A stretch of 64,000 nucleotides of DNA from Seminavis robusta. Lineage: Eukaryota; Bacillariophyta; Bacillariophyceae; Naviculales; Naviculaceae. Under the pieces are notes generated by a model that saw nothing but the letters and a program-made list of their open reading frames with translations, was not told the origin of the DNA and searched no databases. Made by a program: the position numbers and the translations under genes. Below are positions 43,415-53,642 of this stretch, piece after piece; position 1 is the first letter of the stretch, and the number at the start of each line of letters is the position of its first letter. The stretch is taken from NCBI GenBank assembly GCA_903772945.1, contig CAICTM010000131.1, positions 46,053 through 110,052 of the forward strand, written 5' to 3'.

Positions 43415-46020
43415 ATGGCACGCAGTCGAGTGTCTACGTTCTTCCTCTGCCTCCTCGTGTGGTTGCCTTGTGCTGTTATCTCGCAAGTGCAATCGACGGG
43501 AGCGCAATTGACACCACTTGATGAATCCAACAGGCGTCACCTTCGTGTCAGCACCTCCGACGGTGCCGCGGTACCCGCCGCCGAGTCTCTCGAGCCCGCG
43601 TTAACCCTGGAGCAACGCCAAGACCTTGCCGACCAACTTCAAAGGCAACTTGGCAAAAGGCGAGGCGGTGGTCGTCGTCGTCGTGGTGGCGGTCGTCGTC
43701 GACGCAGGCGAAACAACAAGAAGCATTACTCGAAGAAAGCCCATGTTGTTCACTACCACAAGAAGAAGGCCTTGGGTTCACACGGAGGAGGCAGTGCTCA
43801 TTACCAAAAGAAGCATTATGGTGGATCTGGAAGTGCCCACTACAAGAAGAAGGCCTTAGGTTCAGCTGGATATGGCTCTGGTGGTGGAGGCAGTGCTCAT
43901 TACCACAAGAAAAAGCACTATGGATCTGGATCTGGCAGTGTCCATTACAAGAAGAAGGCTCTGGGATCTGCTGGATATGGTTCTGGTGGTGGTGGAGGCA
44001 GTGGTCACTACCACAAGAAGAAGGCCTTGGGTTCAGCTGGATATGGCTCTGGTGGTGGAGGCAGTGCTCACTACCACAAGNNNNNNAAACACTATGGATC
44101 CGGCTCAGGAAGTGTCCATTACAAGAAGAAGGCTTTGGGTTCAGCAGGATATGGCTCTGGAGGTGGAGGCAGTGCTCACTACCACAAGAAGAAACACTAT
44201 GGATCCGGCTCAGGAAGTGTCCATTACAAGAAGAAGGCCTTGGGATCTGCTGGATATGGTTCTGGTGGTGGAGGCAGTGCTCATCACCACAAGAAGCAGC
44301 ACTACGGATCAGGAAGTGTTCAGTACAAAAAGAAGGCTTTGGGTTCAGCTGGATATGGTTCTGGTGGTGGTGGAGGCAGCGCTCATCACCATAAGAAGAA
44401 GCACTATGGATCAGGAAGTGTTCACTACAAAAAGAAGGCCTTGGGCTCTGCTGGAAGTTACCGTAGTGGTTTCTATGGTAGTGGTAGTGGTAGTGGTAGT
44501 GGTAGTCAGCGATCAGGTGCTGGTGGTGGCAGTTATTGGAATGGGCATGGAGGGTCTGGTCATGGAGGATCTCATCACGGTGGTTCAGGATCAGTTGGAT
44601 CTGGCAGCTTTGGAGGTGGTAGTGGAGGATCTCATCATCATCATGGAGGCTCAGGATCAGCAGGACATCATCATGGAGGTTCAGGCTCAGGATCAGCAGG
44701 ACATCATCATGGAGGTTCAGGCTCAGGATCAGCAGGACATCATCATGGAGGTTCAGGCTCAGGATCAGGAGGACACCATCATCATGGAGGAGGACACATC
44801 ATCATGGAGGTTCAGGATCAGCAGGACATCATCATGGAGGTTCAGGCTCAGGATCAGCAGGACATCATCATGGAGGTTCAGGCTCAGGATCAGCAGGACA
44901 TCATCATGGAGGTTCAGGCTCAGGATCAGCAGGACATCATCATGGAGGTTCAGGCTCAGGATCAGCAGGACATCATCATGGAGGTTCAGGCTCAGGATCA
45001 GCAGGACATCATCATGGAGGTTCAGGCTCAGGATCAGCAGGACATCATCATGGAGGTTCAGGCTCAGGATCAGCAGGACACCATCATCATGGAGGTTCAG
45101 GATCAGCAGGACATCACCACCACGGAGGATCGGGATCAGGAGGTCATAACCACCACGGAGGATCGGGATCAGGAGGTCATAACCACCATGGATGCTCAGG
45201 ATCAGTTGGATCTGGCAGCTTTGGAGGTGGCAGTGGAGGATCTCATCATCACCATGGAGGATCCGGATCAGCAGGACATCACCACCACGGAGGATCTGGT
45301 TCAGGAGGTCATAATCACCATGGAGGCTCAGGATCAGTTGGATCTGGCAGCTTTGGAGGTGGCAGTGGAGGATCTCATCACCATCATGGAGGATCAGGAT
45401 CAGGAGGACATCATCACCATGGAGGATCAGGTTCAGTTGGATCTGGTAGCTTTGGTGGTGGTAGCGGAGGATCAGGAGGACATCACCACCATGGAGGATC
45501 AGGATCAGGAGGACATCATCATCATGGAGGATCAGGATCAGGAGGACATCATGGAGGATCAGGATCAGGAGGACATCATCATCATGCTGGATCAGGATCA
45601 GTTGGATCTGGCAGCTACGGAGGCAGTGGTGGACATCATCACCATGGTGGATCGCACCGTGGCGGATCTGGCCACTACCGGGCACTGGCAGAAAATGAAA
45701 ATGAATCAAAGACAGTCGATGACTCCACAACTGGCGACAGATTCGATGATTCCGCGGCAATTGTCGAAAACGCGGATGACTCTGGAAACGACAAAGCACT
45801 CTCTGAAAGCCCAGCATCAGAAACAACGGAGGAAACACAAGAAGCGGTTGCTGCTGAATCTGAACGCCAACTTGCCGGTGACATGGCAGAATCGACAACC
45901 GGGGGTGACACCACAGGCGAAACATTGGACGAAACAGCACCCGTTGAAACTACATTTGAAGCCGCTGATGAACCACAACGCCAACTTCGTGGTAGCAAGT
46001 CATCTTCCGTCAGTGAATAA
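43415..46020 (+). CDS. Candidate biosilica-associated secreted protein 2 (Lys/Tyr/Gly then His/Gly/Ser repeats), one apparent frameshift
   Basis: About 868 aa if one base is restored near 44797. Signal peptide MARSRVSTFFLCLLVWLPCAVIS. An N-terminal acidic segment with RRHLR and QRQLGKR leads to an Arg-rich patch (RRRRGGGRRRRRR). Then come six or more repeats of KKKALGSAGYGSGGGG and SAHYHKKKHYGSGSGS (43840-44460), and a long block of HHHGGSGSGSAG units (about 44640-45640). The C-terminus is acidic (ALAENENES... ending QRQLRGSKSSSVSE). RxL sites (RHL, RQL, RAL) match the processing motif of known diatom silica-cell-wall proteins. The His block could bind metal or silica. The frame from the ATG shifts at 44797, where one C is missing from GGACACCATCAT; the other register then stays open to the TAA at 46018. 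Six Ns at 44081-44086 mark an assembly difficulty, so an assembly error is the likelier cause. No intron is needed. Confidence 0.72.
43840..44460 (+). repeat. coding tandem repeat, Lys/Tyr/Gly block
   Basis: Units of roughly 100-120 nt encode KKKALGSAGYGSGGGG plus SAHYHKKKHYGSGSGS. Later copies drop the second GSGS and change HYHKK to HHHKK. The copies are similar enough at DNA level to suggest recent duplication or conversion. Confidence 0.85.
44081..44086. other. six-base N gap inside the repeat
   Basis: Six undetermined bases in the Lys/Tyr/Gly repeat; two codons are unknown, and true repeat number may differ from the assembly. Confidence 1.
44640..45120 (+). repeat. 36-nt coding minisatellite, His/Gly/Ser block
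   Basis: About ten near-identical 36-nt units encode GHHHGGSGSGSA. Because the unit is divisible by three and lacks stops in two frames, the alternative register also stays open, reading an Ile-Ile-Met-Glu-Val-Gln series. Confidence 0.9.
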
Positions 46021-46533
46021 ACTCACAACCTGCCGTGAAAGATACGCCGAAGATGTCCATCGAAGCGCACACAGGGAACAGTCAAACTCCATCAATTTTC
46101 TTTTCCCCTTTCGGCTGAAGTCTTCCTTCTCCTTGAGTTTCCCAACTCACACCGTACATCACTCATTCCGACAACAATAACATGCACGCTGGCATGTGAC
46201 GGTTGCGCGTCATATTTACTTGGACGCTGACAACGACGAAAAGTGCTGTACTGTTTTGCGCTGACAACATGTATATGATGGTTGTCTCGTACCTGCGCAA
46301 AGTTGCTATCACTGGTAGCTATTACTCCTTTTAAAACTATAGTTCTTGATCTTTTGATCTCTGTTACAAAACTAGCTTGATTTACCATGGTAGTGCAGTA
46401 TGATCGATCAACACCATTACTCCAGTAGTGCGTAGACCAAGCAAGGCGCTCCAGGACAAGAGTACCGTGCCACATATATCTGTACCGGTACCCTAAGGGA
46501 CTTCGTTGGCAGCTGTCTATTTTGGAGGGCTCT

Positions 46534-46553
46534 GACTCGACTCGACTCGACTC
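46534..46553. repeat. (GACTC)4 pentanucleotide microsatellite
   Basis: Four GACTC units, intergenic. Confidence 0.85.
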
Positions 46554-47496
46554 ATTGCGTCACGCCCAGGAGGCCCGCTTCCTGAAAGGAGCAGCGACGT
46601 CGGCGGAATCGAATGGAAATCAATCGGCATCGCATGTCGAATCGGCAATGGCGAGGGAGAGACGACCCGCATAGTTTGGAGAGGACTTTTATCACAACGA
46701 TTGGGCAGAGTGAATAAGCGAAGGCGAGAGTACTCGTGACTATCTATCTCATCCAACCTTGTAGACTCCGTTTAAAAGTCTTTTTGCTGGACGCATCCTC
46801 TCGTTGGCGGGAGCTCGAGGCTGCTCGAGTCATAATCTGCCCACGCCTTGAGCGCTTTCGTAGCTTTACTTCGCGGCCTCAAAGGATTCTTTTGCAGCTA
46901 CTTTTAGTTGTCATTTGACGTTTCCGATGAGTTTCCTGATCGCAGGCAGCCGATTAGATGGATGTCATTCTATCTAGTAAACTACATTCTCGTACGACTG
47001 TACAGCACTGGCTATCTACCGGCACCCAAGAGGTGCATTGGGCGTGTTCGGATTTCGCTTGCGTATCGACCGCTCTTCCATCCATTGAACACAAAAGGAG
47101 ATGAATTGGAAAACAGCCAACTTCAGAGCAATCTGCTGCCCGGGTTGCCCCTCACGTTCATAAATACTTGCGGAACCGCATCAGAAAAATTGGGCTTGGA
47201 GTGACAATTGAGGCAGGGGATCTGAGGGCTTAATATGGCACGATTCTTTGCATTTATCCAGATAGATACCAAGACGGATAGGACGGGAAGTCTAGACTAG
47301 TTAGTTTTGCTTCTGCTGGAGATATTGTTAGATGTACGGTACCGGTACCGTACTATTAATAGTACGGTACATCCCTCGGGGTTCCTTGGTCCACGCAGCC
47401 GTTGTTTTCTCGGGTCAAAATTGTAGCGGGACAAGCAGAAACGTGTGCTCCTCCCGTGATATTTCGTAATTAAGCTTCTTCGTGTCTCATGAGACA

Positions 47497-47512
47497 AGTT
47501 TGAATTTTAAAC
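47497..47512. promoter_or_regulatory. AT-rich element upstream of biosilica-like gene 3
   Basis: AGTTTGAATTTTAAAC, 138-153 bp upstream of the ATG at 47650, close in sequence and spacing to the elements at 40884 and 43245. Confidence 0.4.
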
Positions 47513-47612
47513 AATTTTGAATTTGCTCACTCTTCAACTTTTGGCTCGGAACCTCCTCCCAAAGCTGCTCCGGTGGCAGCTCAGTTCTCCCCACTAATTG
47601 AATTCATTTGCT

Positions 47613-47641
47613 GGTACGGTACGGTACGGTACGGTACGGTA
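47613..47641. repeat. (GGTAC)5-6 array directly upstream of the ATG
   Basis: Perfect GGTAC units end 9 bp before the start codon, so they lie in the leader or core promoter. Each unit pair contains the GTAC palindrome. Confidence 0.9.
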
Positions 47642-47649
47642 GCATCACC

Positions 47650-49272
47650 ATGGCGTCCTTGTCAAGACGGCTGTTGAGTGTGGCTCTCTTGTTGCTTCCA
47701 TGGAAAGTGATCCCAATCGAAATCGAGCGCCGAAATCTTCGACAACAAGCACTAGAAGGCAGCCAAAACACGATGACACGGTTGGGTGACGATGATGACA
47801 GTCAAGCGATTGGTGAATCTCTTGTCACTACGGGGAATTTCTTGGAGAGTGTCGTTAACAATGTGCAAGAACTATTAGAGACACCAGGGGTTTATCTCAG
47901 CGAGGCAAATGACGACAATGCTGTTCAGGAGGATGACCATGACGATGACGATGACGATTTCTTTGATGACGACGACGATGTTGTGGATTTGGGAGAAAGC
48001 AGTAGTAGTAGTAGCGACAGCAGCAGCAGTAGTACTAGCAGATCTTATTCTAGATCAAGAAGCAGCAGCAGCCTGGCAAGAACGAGCAATGGCTACGGAG
48101 CAATGACAACTCTCAGTCGCCGCCATTTGATCTCGAGAGATTTAGAAGGGAAAAAGAGCAACAGGGAACTCTTTTTATGGCCATTTGAAACGAAGAAAAA
48201 GAAGAAGAAGAAGAAAAAGAAGAAAGCAGCGGCAACGATCGTCGCAGCAACAGTATTGAAGAAAAAGAAGAAGAAGAAAAAGTCTAAGAAGGTACGTGTA
48301 TCCATGATTGATGGAATAATTCCATGGAATGATGCTTCGGTATCCACAGCTAACAAATTGACCATGTTGATATCTATATAGGGAGGTTTTGGATTTTTTG
48401 GCAGCTCCAGCAGCAGCAGTTCGAAGGGTTCCTTTTGGAGCAAGGGCAGCAAAAGTAGCAAAAGCAAGGGCAGCAAAGGCAGTAAAAGTAGCAAGTCCTG
48501 GTCCTGGTTTGATTCATCGTCTTCGAGCTTCAGTGGGTCAGGATCCTACTCCGGATCGGGTTCTTTTTCTGGATCTGGATCTGGATCTGGATCTGGATCT
48601 GGATCATACCACTTAGTAGGTGGTTCTGCATCCCATGGGAGATCAACTCACCATCACTACTACTACAATGGCGGCGGAGGATCCCACAGAGGTTCTGGTA
48701 GAGGATCACACAGAGGCTCGGGTAGAGGATCGCACATACGTTCTGGCAGGGGATCCCACAGAGGCTCGGGTAGAGGATCCCACAGACGTTCTGGCAGGGG
48801 ATCCTACAGAGGCTCTGGTAGAGGATCTCACAGACGTTCCGGCAGAGCATCGCACAGAGGTTCCCACCAAAGTTACCATTCGGGGCGTCATACCGGCTTT
48901 GTCGACAATACGCAGTCCTATTATCGATCCCATGGTCATGGAAATGCACATGGGCACGGTGGTGGCGGAGGAGGATCCTATGCGGCGTCGGATAAATATC
49001 ACCACCGAAGCTTTCAGTCGGCCAGCAACCCATTCTCGGGAGGTTCTCATCGGCGCCAATTAAAGGAAGAAGAAAACGACGAGGGTGACTACAGTATCCG
49101 TCCCTCCGAGTCTCCCAGCGTCCGTCCTTCCGAATCTTCCATTGCAGGTCCCCCCGAGTCTCCCAGCGAGAGGTCAGGCATCACGCGCAGCGAGCGACGG
49201 CCATTGAGAGGACGCCGTCGACGCAGATCCCGTCGGACTATGACGTATCGTCGGCGTACCATGGTGCAATAG
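47650..49272 (+). CDS. Candidate biosilica-associated secreted protein 3 (poly-Asp/Ser/Lys, SKGSK and SHRGSGRG repeats)
   Basis: Two exons, 47650-48291 and 48382-49272, 90-nt intron in phase 0; 510 aa. Signal peptide LLSVALLLLPWKVIP. Exon 1 encodes ERRNLRQQ (an RxL site), an acidic block with poly-Asp (DDDDDDFFDDDDD), poly-Ser and SRSYSRSRSSSS, a second RxL site (SRRHLISRDLEG) and two Lys runs of 11 and 8 separated by an Ala/Val/Thr stretch. Exon 2 starts GFGFFGSSSSSSSKG and has silaffin-like lysine clusters (KGSKSSKSKGSKGSKSSKSW), SGSGSYSGSG repeats, His/Tyr-rich HHHYYYNGGG, about eight SHRGSGRG units, another RxL (HRRQLKEEE), PSESPSVRPSES repeats and an Arg-rich C-terminus. Alternating acid, phospho-Ser-like and poly-Lys blocks suit a silica-precipitating or scaffold protein. 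GFGFFG also occurs in gene 1 (VGFGFFGLG). Function is inferred from composition, signal peptide and RxL sites. Confidence 0.72.
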
Positions 49273-50099
49273 GTTGCTGGCTGGTTGGCAGATAGAGTCC
49301 CACACGAGCCCTCATTGAATTGAGTGGCCTCCCAATCGAAGCGATATTTTGGTTGTTTCGTCCAGCTGGGTTATGTTGATTTGTACGCTTGAACCAACAT
49401 CTGGCATGGATCCTGGGGAATGAAAAAAGAGGGTATTGCATTTATACAACTCGAGTAGACAGCTGTTTCGGTTGTCTTGTGGCTCGCCCTTTCGGTGAGG
49501 ATGTATGTGATGTTATGGTCGCAGTACAGTATTGGGAGTCGGACTGGCTACTGGAACCTGCGAATACTTCCTTGTAATAATTTTACTATAATAGATCACA
49601 GAGTTACCGCACTTGTCGGCTATTTTTAAGCGAGCTTAGTTACTACTAGCTAGTATTGTGAAGACTAGCTGGCTAGGACTTGTCCCGGAGAAAGTCGTGC
49701 TGCTGCTACGGTTGGCCCCGATACTTGTAGATAGATGATGCATAGATAATATTAAACCGATTTGGTTAGAGAGATGTGGAGGTCGTTCCAGGCAAGTGCC
49801 CTGTCTCTGCTGGTGCAAACCGTGCATCGCTGTTGGTTCCACTTTGCTTCATCAATGCCACACGTACTTTTACTAAGGGGCCACACGCTGGAAAATTGTA
49901 GTGCTTCTAGATCTGCTTTGATTTGGGACACGAATCAGGGATCAGGGAAGTCTTGCCAGTAACGACTGTGGAGACTGTTGGCTGGTGGGGACTGACTGAG
50001 ACTCAGTGACTCTGCATCATTGCGGACTTGACGTGGATTGAATCCGTAAAAGGCAGACCCAGAAATAGGCAGCTTGCCCCAAACTGCAAGTCAGTAGTA
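49273..50099. other. intergenic between convergent genes
   Basis: 827 bp, nothing recognised. Confidence 0.5.
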
Positions 50100-50807
50100 T
50101 CAAACTCCATACACAACATCCGTTCGCAAAATGTACTTGAGTCCTTGCACGACAGGATCTGCTTCATGTTCCAAACAGCGATCGCCATGAATGTGCAGCA
50201 ACATGGCCCCCTTTTGGGGACTAAAGGCGATACTCTTTTCCTTCTTCTTGCCCGTAGGATGATAGAACCGAGTCGCTCCTCCTTGACAATCGGACAAATA
50301 TACCAACACGGTGACTTCGGTCTGTCCAATTCCCGCCACTGCATTGCTCTCATCAATGTGTTTGCCAAAGCTCATGCCTTTTTCGTATTTGTAGAGTCGA
50401 ATGTTGGGATTGCAGGCTCGTGGTTGGATTTCGTTTGGAAAGGCGAGTGTCGGCAACACTCCACACTGCTGTATGCGTTCAAATAACGTGTCAGCAATAC
50501 GGTTGTCGTTTCGTTGCCATCGAAAGCATTCTCGATGCGCCATATAGCGACTGGCCGGATGCTGCACGTATTCCAACGTTTGCTGGGTTTCGACCAAGTC
50601 GATCCATGCCTGACATTCAGTGTCCGTCAAAAAATTATGGACTACACCAATGAAACCGGGGAGTAGCTCTTCCACAGAGCATTTCTTGGGCGATATCTTG
50701 GAGGCCGGCAAGAGGAGATTGGAGGGTAGCTCTGACGATGACGGTTTGGAATCCTTCACGGACGAAACTACTGTCGTCTCCTTCTTGGCCTTTTTCTTCT
50801 TTGGCAT
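50100..50807 (-). CDS. 2-oxoglutarate/Fe(II) dioxygenase, prolyl 4-hydroxylase-like
   Basis: Single exon, 235 aa. The N-terminus is Lys-rich (MPKKKKAKKE) without a signal peptide. The catalytic double-stranded beta-helix has the iron ligands His150 and Asp152 in GKHIDES and His214 in LEHEADPV, and the 2-oxoglutarate-binding Lys224 in GLKYILRTD, which gives the H-X9-K spacing of prolyl 4-hydroxylases. The domain is complete and near usual length. Enzymes of this group hydroxylate protein prolines, some in secreted Hyp-rich proteins and some in the cytosol or nucleus; the basic N-terminus and lack of signal favour the latter. The neighbouring Pro-rich and silaffin-like proteins would need an enzyme in the secretory route, so a direct link is doubtful. 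Confidence 0.88.
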   Translation of the reverse strand: MPKKKKAKKETTVVSSVKDSKPSSSELPSNLLLPASKISPKKCSVEELLPGFIGVVHNFLTDTECQAWIDLVETQQTLEYVQHPASRYMAHRECFRWQRNDNRIADTLFERIQQCGVLPTLAFPNEIQPRACNPNIRLYKYEKGMSFGKHIDESNAVAGIGQTEVTVLVYLSDCQGGATRFYHPTGKKKEKSIAFSPQKGAMLLHIHGDRCLEHEADPVVQGLKYILRTDVVYGV

Positions 50808-51045
50808 CTTTCACAACAGGTCAAACCAACCAGTTCAGATAGAGTCGAGTCGAGCTAGCTACGGTAGCACTCTTATTAGCCTGCAAGTAGGAGAGCTGCA
50901 GCGTCCGGAAGAGCTGGTCTTGAGCATGCAAGAGGGCTCTGTTGGCGGCGTTGTGTTGGTTGTGTTGTGTTGTGTGCTTGGATTTGCTAACCCACACATA
51001 GCTACAGTAGGGTTAGGGTAAGCATATCTTTCCCGTTAGGGTACA

Positions 51046-52456
51046 ATGCAGAGAATGAAGACCGGAGATGCCAATGACAGAAGTACCTGTACCGGTAGCA
51101 ACGAAGACGACGATGAGTGGAGTGAAAGATATAATCATGGCCGAAGAACCACACATCAAGAAGAGATCTTGGAAGACAATGTAGCAGTGGTATCCATGGC
51201 ACCAAGAGCCTTCGTTCCCACAACTCCCCGCGGACACTCCTCCAATCAAGAAGTGCGGATTGGTATTCAGTCTACTGCGGTGATACTACTCGTGGCCACC
51301 AGAGCATCGGTAGCAGCTGTACTGCTTTCCCAGAAAAGCCAAGACAACTACAGCAATTCTTCAGTACCACCCAACACGCTACAACCTACGCTACTCCAGC
51401 TCCATCAATCACTCCAAGCGCTACCATCAGCAGCATGGTTCCTACAGTTATGTGCGGTTAGCTACTTGCAACGAGACTTACACCTGTTTCCACAATCTTG
51501 CACAATGCCTACAGTCGCCAAGGCAAGGCATGGACGTGGTTACAGTGAGATATGGAGCAAATGTTTGTTGATCAAGCATTGTCATAACAGCAAAACACAA
51601 CAGAAGTAGAAGGGAGGACCAAATCTCAGGAGTGAGGGAACAAACTTACATGTACTTGTGCAACGGTTTGTCTTGGTGAAAACTTACTACCTGGGTATGC
51701 CACAAATGGACCAGGTTGGCAATCTCAAAGGTTGCGGTTGGATCATGCCTCCACATAATGCAACTGGTGGCCTCATGTACAATACAAGTATGTATGTTGT
51801 ATGGCCACACCATAACCAAGGGCCAAGGGTTTCCAATGAACAAGTTTTTTACACCTCACTATTGTCAGGTGACAATGGATTGCAGGGCGACCCTCTTCCG
51901 GTGGAGCTGGTGCTTCTCAATCATTTGACTGCTCTGGATGTTTCTGGGAATCCTGATGGCCTGACGGAGGGATCCATTCCAGGTTGCAACAAAACCAGTG
52001 CAGCTTGGATTACTACCCAGAAACAAGCATGGTACCACATCATGCAAACCTGCACGCACTTATACCATCCCTGGAGGAAGGAAGGCAAATCTTAGGTCGC
52101 TGGTAACTCCCACGACGCACACCAGTCTGGATTTCGGTTGCATCTTCGCTCCGTACACCTTGTGCCAACCAACTGTCCTTTGGAGATGGGATGTGGCACG
52201 AAGGTTGTCAGCAGAGCTAGCCGAGCAGCCCGCATACCATGACGCGGCCAAGAACCAACTGTCCTTTGGAAGCTATGGTGAGATGTTGGAAGGCTTGTCA
52301 ATCGGGATCGTGCCAGTAGTCAAGAGCGTCCCAGACGTTCCGTTGACTTGCGGCAATCAACCGTCGACCAGCATAGTTATGCTCGTAAGTAGGAGAGGCA
52401 ATGAAACAATACATGGCAACAATCCAGACGCTCGATCCACTTCGCAAGTCTACTAG
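51046..52456 (+). pseudogene. Decayed leucine-rich repeat gene
   Basis: Fragments of a diatom LRR protein lie in order but in different frames. First an N-terminal region with a membrane stretch (STAVILLVATRASVAAVLLSQ, about 51270-51335). Then, after a frame change, a Pro/Thr/Ser linker (PTYATPAPSITPSATISS, about 51386-51440). Then LQRFVLVKTYYLG (51655-51695), the remnant of the QRYxLAxxYY cap motif. Then one readable LRR stretch, GDPLPVELVLLNHLTALDVS followed by GNPDGLTEGSIP (about 51875-51985). Stops and shifts separate them and most repeats are gone. The intact relative at 12957-14997 gives the expected order. A repeat of CCAACTGTCCTTTGGA within 52166-52268 shows later rearrangement. Confidence 0.6.
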
Positions 52457-53642
52457 AGGTGTCTAATATCATAGCGCTTCTTCTGTGCTGGTACATGTAG
52501 GCATGGCAGGCAGCATAATGGGATGGATTCAGGTTGCCAACGCAACCAGCCCAGCCAACAACTCAGCCTCGGGACAGCCATCGCTACCGGCAAGCAAAAT
52601 GCATGTAATATCACAAACACTGCTTTCAATAGGTGAGACCCAAGGTGCAGAGACGTGGCTCGCCTCTTGCTTCGGTGGTCTCCAGTGTGGAGCTGTTGGC
52701 TTCTTTTCGATACAATGCATGCATCGATGAAAAGATGATGGATTGCTGAGCACCAACAAAGGTGGCTGAGGTGTCAGCCATCACTGTGAATGGATGCGGA
52801 TCCAAATCAAATCTGATAGCCCCTGGATTCTTGAGGAAAGGAAGCGTTGAGGCGTCAGTCTATTGACCACGGTAGACTCTAACCCAGGCAATGTTATAAA
52901 ACATGGCTGATGCATGAGGTTTGTTATCAAACAAATAATGATTTTCACGATCAGGTCGTGAACAACGGATGTACAAACGACCCTGCACAAAAAAGCTTTC
53001 TGTTAACTGTGTTAGAAAGCGCTTTGACTATCACGAAGCCGAATGTGCACCATTCTGGCATAAACACCATCCCATAAGAAGTCTAAGGAAGACCAGAAAG
53101 AAGATACTTAAAAGACTATGACGGGCATATTTAAATATCAAAAAAGTCAGGGCACTCCACATCACAAAAACCCCGATCTAAATGATGATGCCCCCACACA
53201 CCTAGAAAGTCTCAGAAAACCACAGAAAGCCATTCGCACAAAACACTTGTAAGCGCCAGATTCACATCAGCAGCTTTCACAGCAGAGTTCACGAAGCTGT
53301 TCACAATCATTTCATGCTGTTGTTTGATCAGCTTCTTTTGCTGCTGACGATAGAGCGTCCTACTGCCCATGTCCCATGTGATTAATGGTACCGAGCATGA
53401 TGGTTCCAGAGTGTTACTGGGTTTCTGTGTTGTGATCTGCTCTGATCTAACAGTCCAAAAAGAGTACAACAGCACAGCACGTAAAACCATTGCGTGTGCC
53501 ATGGCATGTCTGGACACAGCTTTCCTAAGCTCTTTCGCATTGACCCAGACATCTTGCGTGGCTCTACAATGATGTGTCGGTTGGCTTAGATCATTGGAAA
53601 CGGTTCTGCTACTGAATCCGAAGCTGGGAGGATCTTTGAAAG
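52457..53642. other. intergenic, nothing recognised
   Basis: 1.2 kb. A long minus-strand frame at 53212-53658 starts at GTG, overlaps the next gene's start and shows no domain, so it is not called. Confidence 0.5.

Larger units (their letters stand above)
46021..47649. other. intergenic region and promoter of biosilica-like gene 3
   Basis: 1.6 kb with no supported gene. It contains an ACTCG microsatellite (46534-46553), a palindromic GGTACCGGTACC tract with a TACTATTAATAGTA inverted repeat (about 47337-47368), an AT-rich element (47497-47512) and a GGTAC array directly before the ATG. Confidence 0.5.

Noticed and set aside
43872-45149. Long plus-strand frame of 425 codons overlapping biosilica-like gene 2
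   Set aside because: It is a second register of the Gly/Ser/Lys/His repeats; it lacks the signal peptide and has an Arg/Ser/Trp/Phe series produced by the 36-nt repeat.
44765-45940. 391-codon minus-strand frame opposite the His/Gly repeat
   Set aside because: Leu/Ile/Asp/His periodicity is the exact reverse complement of the coding minisatellite.
45150-46180. Continuation of the gene 2 ATG frame to 46180
   Set aside because: It reads acidic Ile/Met/Gln repeats and a random tail; the neighbouring register gives a sensible acidic C-terminus with RxL sites, so the stop at 46018-46020 was preferred.
50100-50807. Functional link between the prolyl hydroxylase and the biosilica cluster
   Set aside because: The hydroxylase has no signal peptide, so meeting the secreted proteins is unlikely; adjacency alone is weak evidence.
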